Origin: Pyropia yezoensis
Taxonomy: Eukaryota; Rhodophyta; Bangiophyceae; Bangiales; Bangiaceae
Assembly (NCBI GenBank): GCA_009829735.1
Contig: CM020618.1
Location: 13,188,568-13,252,567, forward strand
DNA: 64,000 nucleotides
Direction: 5' to 3'
Below the pieces are notes generated by a model that was not told the origin of the DNA, made no database searches, and worked only from the letters and a program-made list of their open reading frames with translations. The position numbers were made by a program, and so were the translations under genes. This document shows, piece after piece, positions 32,840 through 43,151 of the stretch (within the stretch, counting starts at the first letter, position 1; every line of letters starts with the position of its first letter).

Positions 32840-34783
32840 ATGGCGACCCCGGGGGTGGAGACGGACTCCCTCGATGAACGTATGGAAGACACCTCCTACG
32901 GTGCGGCGCCTGCCGGAACTTTCGGAGGGGGCTCCGCGGTTACTCCGGGGGATGGGACTCCCGCGTCACCCGGCTTTGGGTTGACGGCGGGATCTCCCCC
33001 GGAGGCGGGACACGTTGTCCCGCGTGAGGCCTTGGGGCGGTGGTTTTACCCCGCTTGGCCTCTGTATGAGGAGGGGCTGACTGTTCTTTGCTGTGGCCGA
33101 CTTGGCGCAGCGATGGGTCGGGTATGGGACCGCCTACGGGAGAAGTGTCCCCGTAGGGTCGGGTTCTCTGCCGGCTTCAGGACGGACCAGTTTGCCTTCC
33201 TAGACGATGAGGAGGTCGAGGACGTACAGCGGGCCAAGGCCATCATGGACCGCGGGGGAACTATCCCGGTTCCCGGCGACTTGCCGACCTTTACTTGGGA
33301 CGCGGTGGCAACTCGCCCCCCGTACCTCCACGAGGCCGATCCGCACACTCATCACTTTGATGTGCGGATGGAGAAGGACTTCCGGCGAGGTCCCTACATG
33401 GTGATTTCGGCTCAACTTGAGTTTCCGCAGCAGTCCGCTGCCAGTAAGGAGCAGTACTTCCCAAAGAAACCCGAGTGGTGGCCTCAAGTTGAGGTCCCCC
33501 ACGGGTTCCCTGCGTTGCTGCCACGGTTGCTCGACCACTTCGGCTCCGTCATGTTGACGGCTAGCCCGGATCACCTGGTGTGGGCCATGTTGGCCCCCCA
33601 GTGGCTCCTCGAGGTCATGTCGACCTGGGTGTCCTGTGTCCAGCGGCGGGGGATGCTCTGGCATCTTCCCCTCCGGCTTATCCAAGGTGTGGAACAGCTC
33701 ACCCCTCAGCTAGTTGCTGAGGGGTGCTCATCAGGACAACTCACTCTACTTGAGGAGATGCTCCGCCTCCACAAGTTTATCGAGTGGGAGAGCATTGAGC
33801 ACAAGTTGCGCCGCCCCACTCGTGGGCCCAAGGACGATGGCGCACTTCGCCAGTTCGTATGGGTCGCTCGTGAACTTCACGACGGCCGTGTGCTACTACG
33901 AGAGGGGTTGGGCATCGGGGACTACCCGTATGCCCCGGGGGTAAATCGCCACACTGCGCCACCCCCGGACAAGGCCATAGTCATGGCCGTACCTTCTCAT
34001 GGTGACCACATGACCCAACCCACTGCGGGGGCCCCAAGTAGGGGTCGCAGTTACACCCGGGCACTGCCACCTCGGCGTGCCCCTCCACTTCCTCCTGTCC
34101 CCTACCAGCCGCACGGGGGCATCCTGATTAGCGTGGCCGTTGAGTCGTCCACCCCGGGATCCCCCAACTTGGGGGCCACCCTTCTGACGGTTTACCCCAA
34201 GTTGGTGTTAACGGCTACGCCTCTGACCTCGGAGATGATGATCATCACGTTGGTGCGCACCATATCCTGGTTGGCCGCGTCGACCGCAACCCTTCAAGCT
34301 TCCGAGACTCCTCAACTTGAGGAGCGCGTTCGTACTGCGGTGGCGACCGCGAGTTGCGAGTCGATGGCGGAGTTCATGACGGCCGAGTTGGCTCGCATTG
34401 GGGCAATTATGCCCCAGCCAGCCCCACTTGGGCGTGGCAAACGTCGTGCGAGCCGGGCAGACTCGCCTCCCCGCCGTCGTCGCCGACGCTCCCGGCGCTC
34501 TCCCTCCGCGTCGAAAGACGAGTTGTCTTACTCCGTCTCGGAGTCCTCGACTCCGTCAGAGTCGGAGTCGGTCCGGCGTCGGCGTCGCCAATTTTCGCGC
34601 AAGACTAAGCAAAAGAGCAGTCGCGGTCGTCGCCACTTGCGCGACCGTGAGGGGCGCGACGGTTCCGACTTGGAGCCGCCTGCCCCGCCGACTGGTGGGG
34701 AGCGTTATCGCCGTGGGTCTCGCCGCTCGCCTCCACGTGAGGGCGAAGGCAGTGGGGCTGGAGAATCTAGCATGCATGCCTAG
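32840..34783 (+). CDS. Antisense-strand ORF of element B, intact 647-aa protein of unknown function
   Basis: From ATG 32840 (MATPGVETDSLDERMEDTSY), about 340 bp inside the 3' LTR, the frame is open to 34783. Residues 1-65 are acidic and Gly/Pro-rich. About 65-380 is a structured part with WLLEVMSTW (about 255-263), RRGMLWHLP (about 269-277) and a Leu-rich helix. About 410-550 is Pro/Thr-rich with another helical stretch. The C-terminal 100 residues are Arg/Ser-rich (RRRRRRSRRSPSAS, RGRRHLRDREGRD), like a nuclear-localising or RNA-binding tail. It converges with pol, leaving about 110 bp between the two stop codons. Related ORFs sit in the same place in C and G1. No named family is recognised. 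Additional antisense ORFs are known in some plant LTR elements, but I cannot link this one to them. Confidence 0.7.
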   Translation: MATPGVETDSLDERMEDTSYGAAPAGTFGGGSAVTPGDGTPASPGFGLTAGSPPEAGHVVPREALGRWFYPAWPLYEEGLTVLCCGRLGAAMGRVWDRLREKCPRRVGFSAGFRTDQFAFLDDEEVEDVQRAKAIMDRGGTIPVPGDLPTFTWDAVATRPPYLHEADPHTHHFDVRMEKDFRRGPYMVISAQLEFPQQSAASKEQYFPKKPEWWPQVEVPHGFPALLPRLLDHFGSVMLTASPDHLVWAMLAPQWLLEVMSTWVSCVQRRGMLWHLPLRLIQGVEQLTPQLVAEGCSSGQLTLLEEMLRLHKFIEWESIEHKLRRPTRGPKDDGALRQFVWVARELHDGRVLLREGLGIGDYPYAPGVNRHTAPPPDKAIVMAVPSHGDHMTQPTAGAPSRGRSYTRALPPRRAPPLPPVPYQPHGGILISVAVESSTPGSPNLGATLLTVYPKLVLTATPLTSEMMIITLVRTISWLAASTATLQASETPQLEERVRTAVATASCESMAEFMTAELARIGAIMPQPAPLGRGKRRASRADSPPRRRRRRSRRSPSASKDELSYSVSESSTPSESESVRRRRRQFSRKTKQKSSRGRRHLRDREGRDGSDLEPPAPPTGGERYRRGSRRSPPREGEGSGAGESSMHA

Positions 34784-34894
34784 TTGGCAGCTGCCTTTCT
34801 TGTGAGAGTGTGAGGGTTAGGGCTGTAGTTAAAAGCCACTCTGCGTACCACTTCGAGTTGAAGCACCCTCTTGGCACTGTTACTCGACCTTCCC

Positions 34895-37800
34895 TCACGT
34901 TGAGGGAGGGCTGTTAGGGTCTATCTCATTTCGGGCACAGTATGCCCGGACCTTCTCAGCAGGAAGGTCCTCCACATATTCCCGCGTATCATCCTTGGCT
35001 TTGTAGCCGAACCAACGCACCCTCAACATGAAGCGGTTAGTGTCCTCATCCCAGCCGTGGTCGATGAACTTATCGAACACGTACTCCTGCGGGCCCTGTT
35101 TGGCCGCAGGCAGCGAGGGGAGGCGCCACGCTTCCAACGCACGCGCCCAAGCTGGGTCGCCTGCAGGCGGTGGTGCAACATTGACCACGTCCTGTCCGTT
35201 CACTGTGCGGACCCCATCGTCACTTTCGATGGTGAAGCGCCGCCCATCAGCACGAAGAACCTGGTACGGCCCCTTTGTCTGGAATACCAACTTACCCCCA
35301 GTTGGGGTGTGTGAGTGTACCAGCACCTAGTCACCCTGCCCGGGGACATGCTTAGCATTGCGCACCTTCTTGTCAAAGGTACGCTTGTAGCGCTTTTGTG
35401 CTTTGTCCAACTGGGCCCTGACTTTAGGGATGAGGTTTTCAAGCCTAGCAGCGAACTCCGCCTTACTCTCAGTAGGAGTAGGCGTACTGCTACCCTCCTC
35501 CCTAGTTGGGAGCGGCCGCCGCACGGCAATAGACCGCACGCGACGGGGGGTCACAAAAGCGAGGGAGGCTTCCCCGGTAGATGAGTGAACCTGCGAATTG
35601 TAGGCAGTGGTAAGAATAGAAACGTATTGGTCCCACGTTTTCACGTGCTTACTCACATAGTGGCGCAGCTGCCTAACAATAGTTTTGTTGAAGCGCTCCA
35701 CCTGCCCATTAGTTTGTGGGTGGTAGGGGGTGGCATAGTTTGCCTTAACCCCCAACATATCCAGCACTCCCTAAAACAGTACAGACGCAAATTGCGGTCC
35801 ATTGTCCGATAGTGTACTATCTGGAGTGCCATACGCGGCAACCCAGTGATCTAGGAAGGCTGACACGACAGACATGGCCGTGATCTCTGCCAGTGGGATC
35901 GCTCGCGTAAGTTTCGTGAAGCGGTGACAGATGACCAGGAGGTACTGGTTGCCCTCCTCGGTCACTGGCAGTGGCCCAAGGATGTCCATTGCCAACGCGG
36001 CAAAGGGCTCCTTGGCCGGGAACAGTAGCATAGCCGCAGTAGGCCGCCGTTCCATCAGACGGTTCTGGGCACAACTTGTGCAGGCAGCCACCCAACTGTA
36101 GATGTCCACCACCATGGACGGCCAGTAGTACCTGGTCCTCAGGGTCTGGTACAGTTTACTAGACCCCAGGTGTCCACCCGTGGGAGCGTTATGCTCCCTC
36201 TCAAGGATACTGTCCTTGAGGGATGCGGGGACGACAAGTTGTTCGGTCCCCTGGAATACCCCCCTCCTCATGAGGAGGCCATCGTCGCCGAAAAAGAACC
36301 GCGTCTCCGCCATTGTATTCAGTAAATCCCGCTGCGACTTGCAGAAGGAATCCTCGGCCTGAGCCTTCGCCACCTCGTCCAGGGACAGGGGCAAGTACTT
36401 CTTGTTCCCTGGCGCCTCGGGGTTCAACGCCTGACCCGAGCGCGTGACTACCCCCACGATGGGGATGTCCTCATCCACTGGGTTAGTGTCCAGACTCTCG
36501 GAAGGTACCCGAGAAAAGCCGTCGGCAAGGGCTTGTTGCCTGCCAGGTCGGTACTCAATATCAACGTTGAAGGGTGCCAGTCGCACCCTCCACCGGTTGA
36601 GACGAGTGTTCGTACAGTCCGTATTAAAGATGAACTGCAACGCGCGGTGGTCACTGCGAATGAGCAACTTCTCACCCTCTAGGTAGTGACGAAGTGACGT
36701 CACCGCCCACACCACTGCGAGTCCTTCCAACTCGGTGACTCTGTAGTTCTTCTCGGCCGAGCTCAGCCCCTTGCTGAAGTATCCCACCGACAAGTACTCC
36801 TTGTCCGGCTGCTGCTGAAGCAACACACAACCAAGTTGGTCGTAGCTAGCGTCCACATCCAGGATGTAGTGGCCTCCCAACCTGGGAATAGCCAGGATAG
36901 GGGGCTTCAGCAGAAGGTCCCGAAGAGTCTCAAGGGATTCCTGCTCCACCCGACTTGGGGGAGGCAGGTTCTTCGGTAGCGTTGAGCTCACTAGCTAATT
37001 CAACGGCTTCGCCACCTTGGCGAAGCCCTTGGTGAAACGTCGGTACACGTTACACATCCCGAGGAAGCTCCTCATCTGGGTCTGGGTCCGGGGATACTGA
37101 GCCTTACGGATGGGCCTCAAGTTCTTCTCGTTGACACTGAGGCGCCCCGGACGGACAACATGTCCCAAGTATTCCACCTCTTGAGTGAAGAGGTGGCACA
37201 TACTCGCCTTCAGTGACACACCGGCGTCAGCAAGTAGCTTGAACACCTGGCCAAGATTGCCAATGTGTTCCTCCGGACTTCGGGAGAACACAATTATATC
37301 GTCTAGGTACACGAGACAGATCTGCCTGTAGCGTAATGGAACCCAGGTTCCCGGAACCACAAACCACAAACACACACACAGAGACCACAGTCCGGAGTCC
37401 AGGAAGGAACAGGTAAGAGCCCTTGCTGATCCACTCGCCCGCCACGATACGAGGCAAAGGTAAACAGGACAAAAGCCCGAGGGAGAAGGAACCCAAAGCA
37501 CTGTTGATTTTACAACATGGGCCCGGGGAGAACCCCGGAGCACCTCTCAAGAACCTCCCCCCCTGGCCCCTCCAGGGGCCCAGAACGAGGCCCCCAGAGG
37601 GCGCCCCCAGCGGGCCAAGTGCCAGCAAGGCACCGGCCGCTCACCGGGCTAACACACGAAAAGCAAGCGAAATCCCCCCACACACAAATGTCAATCCCCA
37701 AAAAAAAACCCAGTGGGAAAAAAGGGAAAGACACGAAATCACGCAAGGAAAACAAATGCGAAAAATCAAACAAATAACCCGAAGGTCAGTATGCCCCAAC

Positions 37801-39529
37801 CCGGCAAGTCCTCCGCTCCGGAGGGACCAATCAGGGCACCGGGCGTGTCGCCACTGCCCCGGGCCACCGATGCAAGGATCCCAAGCCAGCGCGTGGTTCC
37901 ACGTAACGCTGCCAGCCGGGTCCCAAGTCAGCCTCCCGGGTCCCAACGGTACCTGAGGGCCAAAACGCCACACTGCCACCGTACTCCGGCCAGAATCATG
38001 TCCATAGCGCGCTGGAAAGTTGCCGGCGCGTTCCACAGTCCAAAAGGTAGTCGCTTGCACTGGTAGGTACCACAGTGACAGGTAAAGGTAGTTTTATGCC
38101 TGTCCTCCGGGGCAATGTGAATTTGTCAGTACCCCGCGTTACAGTCCAGGGTAGAGAACACGTTTGCCTCCCCCAGAGAGTCCAGACAGTCATCCATCCT
38201 AGGTAGGGGATAACTGCCCTTCACCGTACTCTCGTTAAGCTTACGGTAGTCGATACAGAACCGGGGGGTCCCATCAACTTTGGGGACGATAACCACCGGA
38301 CTCGCCCACTCGGCGTTGCTGGCCTCGATCACATCGAGGGCCTCCATGCGAGCAACTTGCTCCTTGACGAGGGCCCTTGAACGGGGTCCTCCCCTGTACG
38401 GTTGTTGGCGTGTAGGGGGTGCACCGGGCTTCAACTCGATCCGGTGTTGGGTAGCTCTCATGAGTCCCAATTGACCATCCCACAACTTGTGATATTGGTC
38501 CAAGAGGCGTTCAACTTGAACCCTCAACCTGGGTGGAACACCCTCCATGTTCACATGGGGCCGAGGAGAGGCGGCCGACTTGGCTTGATGCTTCTCCTTT
38601 CCGGACTTCGGGTCGCTACTTGCGCCCGCGTTGAGGGTGACCGCTACTACCGGTCCCTCGTGTTGGTCGATATAGCCGAACTTGGCTCCCGACTTGAAGT
38701 ACTTGGGCGTCGAGCTCAGGTTCATAACCTGGATCCTCCACGAGACTCCGGCTTTGGAGTCCATCGTGCCAAGGGCAACATGCACTTGGTGCTTGCGAGC
38801 AAGACGGGGGTGAGGGTGCACCAACCCGTTCCCCGTATAATCAGTTACAACGTCAACGTGCGCCACCGAGTTGGGGGGCAACGTGACTTTACGGGCTAAG
38901 CGCAGGGTAGCAGTAAACCCTTCCCTCACAGAACAAACAGGCTTCGACTGTGAGACTGTCACAGGAGCAACAGACTTTCCCTTACCAATGATGGGGATGG
39001 TTTCCCCATTCATCAACTTGACCCAATACTCAGGGCCACAAATCAAAGGCACTTGTGTAACAACATAACGGGTACCCAGAAGCAGGGGTACCGATATATT
39101 CTCAACTACTCCATAGGTCACGTCGACCTCATGGGTCCCCAACCTAGTTGGTAGGGTCACGGCACCAACGATGGGAAGTACCCCACCATTGATATCAATC
39201 AGATGGTCAGCTTTAGACTTCCAGCGTTGGAGCTTCATCTCCTTTGGTAATAGCGACTTGCGTATCAACGAGGCTCCTGACCCAGTATCAAGTACGATAC
39301 GGGCACAGGTGGCACGGCCGGGGGCAAGCTGCACCCTTCCAGCCACCTGGAAGTTCTCACCCGTCAGCACCGCGATGACCCGACGTGGGTTTACGTTCTT
39401 GGGGAGTCCTACCCGAGGTGGGCGGACTCCCTTGGGTCGCCGCAGTATCCGGCACGGTTGGTTCGTCCTCTTGGCCCACTTGGCCGAGGCTGCCGTTGTG
39501 AGCGTCGGACGGCCAGCACCATCGGCCAT
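34895..39529 (-). pseudogene. pol region of element B (protease, RT, RNase H, integrase, chromodomain)
   Basis: The retropepsin active site is RIVLDTGSGASLI. RT has FCIDYRKLNESTVKG and, beyond the nested insertion, ICLVYLDDIIVFSR. RNase H has YILDVDASYDQLG and SDHRALQF. Integrase has a zinc site ending CTSCAQNRL, then MDILGPLPV, SDNGPQF and YHPQTNGQVERFN. The end, RFMLRVRWFGYKAKDD, is chromodomain-like. Pol starts in a different frame from gag and overlaps its end by about 120 bases, compatible with the frameshift expression many Ty3 elements use. It is broken by a nested insertion and several other breaks. Confidence 0.92.
37337..37979. mobile_element. Unclassified insertion of about 643 bp inside RT of element B
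   Basis: It interrupts the RT region between the MDMILAG and YLDD segments. The flanks share CGTA (37332-37335 and 37980-37983), a likely short target duplication. The inside is compositionally foreign, with CACACACA and A-rich runs (37690-37790) and C/G-rich parts. It has no ORF of note, no clear terminal inverted repeats and no LTR, so it is a non-autonomous element of unknown class. An intron is less likely, because removal at the best GT...AG would not keep the RT frame. Confidence 0.6.
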
Positions 39530-41471
39530 TCGTTTCCCGCCGACTTGGCGTCCGAATCTGAGGTCGAAGGGGAAGACGACGAGTCCGAAGACGACGTGTC
39601 CGCCTCCTCCGCCGAGGTTGTGGCGACCGCGACGACCGGTCGAGACCCACCCTCGCGGCGTGAACGTACTTCGTTCGTAGCCGACTTCTTACTCGCATTC
39701 CTAACAATTTGTTGGATGCGTTTACTCAAGTTGGGGCAATCATATGCCCAGTGTCCATCGGAGTTGCAGTTCCAACACCGATTGTCAGTTCCCGAAGGGG
39801 TCTTCCCGACTGGGGAAGACGAAAAGGTACCCTGGGAAGTTCCTACGGCAGCTACCCCTCTCTTTTTGCGGATTCGACGCGCCTCCCTCAGCTCTCTGGC
39901 CTGGCGCGCCTCCTCACGTTCCTTGGCGAAATCGGCCTGACGCTCCAGGCGTTGTTCCTCCCGCAACTTACGGTAGGCCTCACCTCTGCGGTAGGCGAAC
40001 CTAGCCAACTCGGCCAGGGTCGCCCGGGCAGTGTTATGCTCCCGGGTCTCTATCCCGACTGACCAATGGAGTCCCTCCACAAACCGACTCTTCACCACAG
40101 CTTGTGGATGAAGAAACCCACAAAGATTGTTGAGCTTACGAACTCGCTCCGCAAAGAACAACTCGTCCTCCGCCTCTTCCTGATGGGCTTGGGTAAACTC
40201 CTCGACTTGAGAAGCCAACGCTGCTTCATCAACCATAGCTCTCAACAACCAGTTGACGAGCTTCAAATAGGACGTCACCTCACCAGCGCCTCCACTTGAG
40301 GAGCTGGGCATGATGGACATAAGTTCTGTCCGCAGGTCCCCCTTCGTGAATTCCTGTAGCATGTAGAACGCCATGCCTTCACTTATGGCATTGTCGTCAC
40401 AGGCTTTTGTGAAACGACGTAGAAGCTCAAAAACACGGAGGGGGGAAGTTCCATCCCACTCCGCTTTGTGCCCAAAAGAGTGAAGTGCATTCTTCTTGGC
40501 ACGGCCCATGGCTCGGGCCTGGACAGGACCATACTCCACCGACTTGTTGTGGAGGGCGTAGGTCTCACAGTCAAAGATCCTCTGATAGACCTGGTTGGCT
40601 ACCTGGATCTTGGGCGGCACCTCACTTTTAGGGAACAGCCGCTGTGGCACTGGAGTAAGTTCACCCTCAGTGCCTGTAGTCTGGCGCGGCGAGCTTGGTG
40701 TAGCCGCCGGCGTTTCCCGGGTAAACTCCCCCGTGAAGGGCGTACGCCCCACCGAGTATGGTGTGGCTCCCTCGTTGGGAGTCGCAGGTGTCGCCCCCTG
40801 TTCGGGGCGACCTGACACAGGCGTGAGGAGGGATTCCCCCTGCGCCTGCGGGCTCGAAAGCCCCAATCCGGTCTGGACATTAAGAACATCTGGCAAACTC
40901 GCCACAATCTGATTCAGAATAGTATTCGTCATCGTGACCACCAGGTCCGGCAAAGTCTGCCGCAACACGTTGGTCGCCTCCCGACGGACAGTTTCCGCGA
41001 GGAGTGGATTGTCGACTCCAGTTGAGTCTCGGTCCGCCTCCGGGAGTCCACCTGAGGGGTAACCACGTTCCTCAGGGGTCTCAACCGGGGGCATGGGCGC
41101 AAGCCCATCGCCGACCAACGGAAGTCCGCCGTCCTCCGAAAGCCTAATTGGCGACGGCTCCAAGCCAAGTTGGCTCCAACCCGAGTGGAACCCGCGGGGA
41201 CAGTCCTCACCCCTTGGGACGTTCCCGTTGAGTGTACCACACGGTGGCCAGACTTCTGCCCACCCACATCAGAAATATCACCCGAGTGAACTCCCGACTG
41301 AGTCGGGGTGGCCTGTTGCCCGCCCGCACTTCCAGTCCTGCTGGCTTGAGGGACCTCCAGTCCCTCTGCGACCCCAGGTAAACCCACCTGTGTCTCACCA
41401 GTATTCGAAGGCACTGAAGTACGTGCGTCACCCGTGTACTCCCCGGACGACGGGGGGTCCGAGCTAGCCAT
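39409..41471 (-). pseudogene. gag region of element B
   Basis: It begins at an ATG at 41471 (MASSDPPSSGEYTGDAR), 120 bp after the 5' LTR. A Pro/Gly/Thr-rich N-terminal part comes first. The capsid-like helical region follows (FELLRRFTKACDDN, then NWLLRAMVDEAAL, AERVRKLNNLCGF). A long basic/acidic helix (EEQRLERQADFAKEREEARQ) leads to a CCHC knuckle CWNCNSDGHWAYDC and a Ser/Asp-rich tail. It is long for a Ty3 gag. About one break lies in the N-terminal part; from 41163 to 39409 the frame is open. Confidence 0.9.
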
Positions 41472-41590
41472 GTTGGCTAACGATCCGTATGACACGGTCC
41501 AAGTCCACCGTTTCTCTGAGACAGAGGGCCCCCTACACCCGGGTGCACCCGGAGGTAAAGTTTACCTCTGTCCCCTGCTGCACCACCAAA

Positions 41591-42059
41591 TGTGGCAAAA
41601 ACCTCTCACACACGCGACACCCAAGTTGGGGCGGTGTACAAGGGCTGCCTCCCGTGTCGGGGGAACCGGAAGAAGTGCAAGTCGCACACACTCTATCCCT
41701 GTTGTGGGGCAATCCCCCCACTGACAAACAAGAAGATGGTGTGTGGTCCAATAGTTTCTTGGTCGGGACGGGGATGCAGGGCCAAGCTCCGCTGTCCCTC
41801 CCCTTATCCCCCCAGGGTCCCCTCAGAATCTCGCCACTCAGAATCCCCCACCCCAGCACATGCCCACCGGGCCACACGAAAATTCAAGACGATAAATGCA
41901 GGAAACCCTCAAATCCAAGTTGGATTTACTACTAAGCTAACTATCCCAAACTTAGGGAATACGGACCCAAATGCAGGGGGAGGAACGGATCAGGCTAGTG
42001 GCCTGCCGCCCCTTGCATGGCACGTGTTGCCCCCCTACCTGGGGGTTAATACTGCCACA
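41591..42059 (-). repeat. 5' LTR of element B
   Basis: It is 469 bp and the partner of 32032-32500. The bases just inside (41590 downward) match bases 37-1 of the window, showing that the left-edge element is the same family. Confidence 0.97.
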
Positions 42060-42064
42060 GTGGT

Positions 42065-43051
42065 CGGCACCCCCGCGGGGCTCGTGGTGTGCCTTCGTCG
42101 CGGTGGCCAGGTCGCGGGGGGGGGGGAGGGGGGGGAAGGGGGGGGGGGGGGGGGGGGGGGGGGCGGGCGCTCGCTCGCCATGGAACGGCGAGCTGCACGG
42201 GTGCTGGCGTGTCATTCGGCTCAAATGCCGCAGTGCATGCGGTGCACTCCGCCCCACACCCGCCGTCGTGCTACTGGCGGCTGCCATGAGCACAGCGTCT
42301 GTGCTCGGTCTGCAATTGGCCCGTCAACGCCACCACCGGGACCGCCACACCGCCACATTACCACCGCCGCCGAACGACAGAGCACTCGCACTGCAGTAAC
42401 CGTCGGCCACGGGTGCCGCAGGAGGAGGAGGACCTTCCATTTTCGGAGCGGCGAGCTAGGGCCACGCGACAGCACACAGGCGCACATGACGGTACGAGCA
42501 TCCTCCGCTCTGCCCCCTGCGCAGCAGTGGTCGAAGCCTCCCAATGACCGACCGCAGTCGGTTCTGACAGCGTTGCTTACTGCGCGACGTCGGTGAATGC
42601 GCAGATGCCGAAGCGGCGACAGGCAGCGTCGGTTGGGGGGCGGCGGCGGGGCGGGCGGGGGGGACCTGGACCGCCGCCCCCCTGACTGCCCGTGTAGTCT
42701 CTGGCCAGCGTCTACGGCACGGGTACGGCACCGATCGAGGGCCCCGGCCCGGATGGTGACCTTCGCCACGATAAACAGGGCGGTAGGGAGCGCCCCGCGG
42801 TTCCCCATCTTTGCCGAGCCCGTCAGCCACCGTCGACAATCCCACCCACGCTTTTCACAGATGCTCCCACACACACTACCCGCTCATCCGCCGCCCCCTC
42901 CCCCCCGCCCCCCCCTCCCCCCGGACTCGCGATGTACGACGACGACGACGGTGTAGCATAGTACGTAATCACGGATCGGCTAACCTAAAAGGTCGGTACT
43001 CGTTAAAAAATGGAGACAGAACCCCAAATCTGGCTCGGGGCGTCAGGGATT
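42065..43051. other. GC-rich region right of element B, poly-G tract, no gene seen
   Basis: A G tract broken by a few A lies at 42115-42168. C and G runs recur at 42632-42662 and 42897-42922. Frames are open on both strands only through base bias. The region is the sequence interrupted by element B on its left and leads into the Fanzor-like gene on its right. Confidence 0.5.
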
Positions 43052-43125
43052 TCACCCGGTTGCCAAGTGGTTTGAGCGCGAAATTCCGCTTACTTCTCAA
43101 CGGCCCGGGTTCGATCCCAACTCTC
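43052..43125 (+). other. tRNA-like segment with A box and B box (SINE or tRNA relic)
   Basis: TTGCCAAGTGG (43060-43070) matches the pol III A-box consensus with one mismatch, and GGTTCGATCCC (43108-43118) matches the B box. Their spacing of about 48 bases is normal for a tRNA with a short variable arm. The T-arm stem pairs at only two or three positions, so this is not a working tRNA. It could be the head of a tRNA-derived SINE or an old tRNA pseudogene just upstream of the Fanzor-like gene. Confidence 0.4.
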
Positions 43126-43151
43126 CGATATCTACTGTTCGTTATTCCACA

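Larger units (their letters stand above)
32032..42059 (-). mobile_element. Ty3/gypsy chromovirus element B, both LTRs with target duplication, nested insertion inside
   Basis: LTRs of 469 bp (32032-32500 and 41591-42059), with inverted ends TGTGGCA/TGCCACA, differ at about 4 positions and are flanked by GTGGT on both sides (32027-32031, 42060-42064). On the minus strand gag (from 41471) and pol run to 34895. On the plus strand a 647-codon ORF (32840-34783) sits between pol and the 3' LTR. A foreign segment of about 644 bp lies inside RT. The low LTR divergence says it is young. The pol frame has around five breaks including the insertion, so it does not look whole. Confidence 0.96.

Noticed and set aside
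37337-37979. A spliceosomal intron in RT
   Set aside because: The best GT...AG borders on the minus strand do not restore the RT frame, while a CGTA duplication at both ends fits insertion.
43052-43125. A functional tRNA gene
   Set aside because: The T-stem pairs poorly and no acceptor stem could be drawn; only the box motifs are present.
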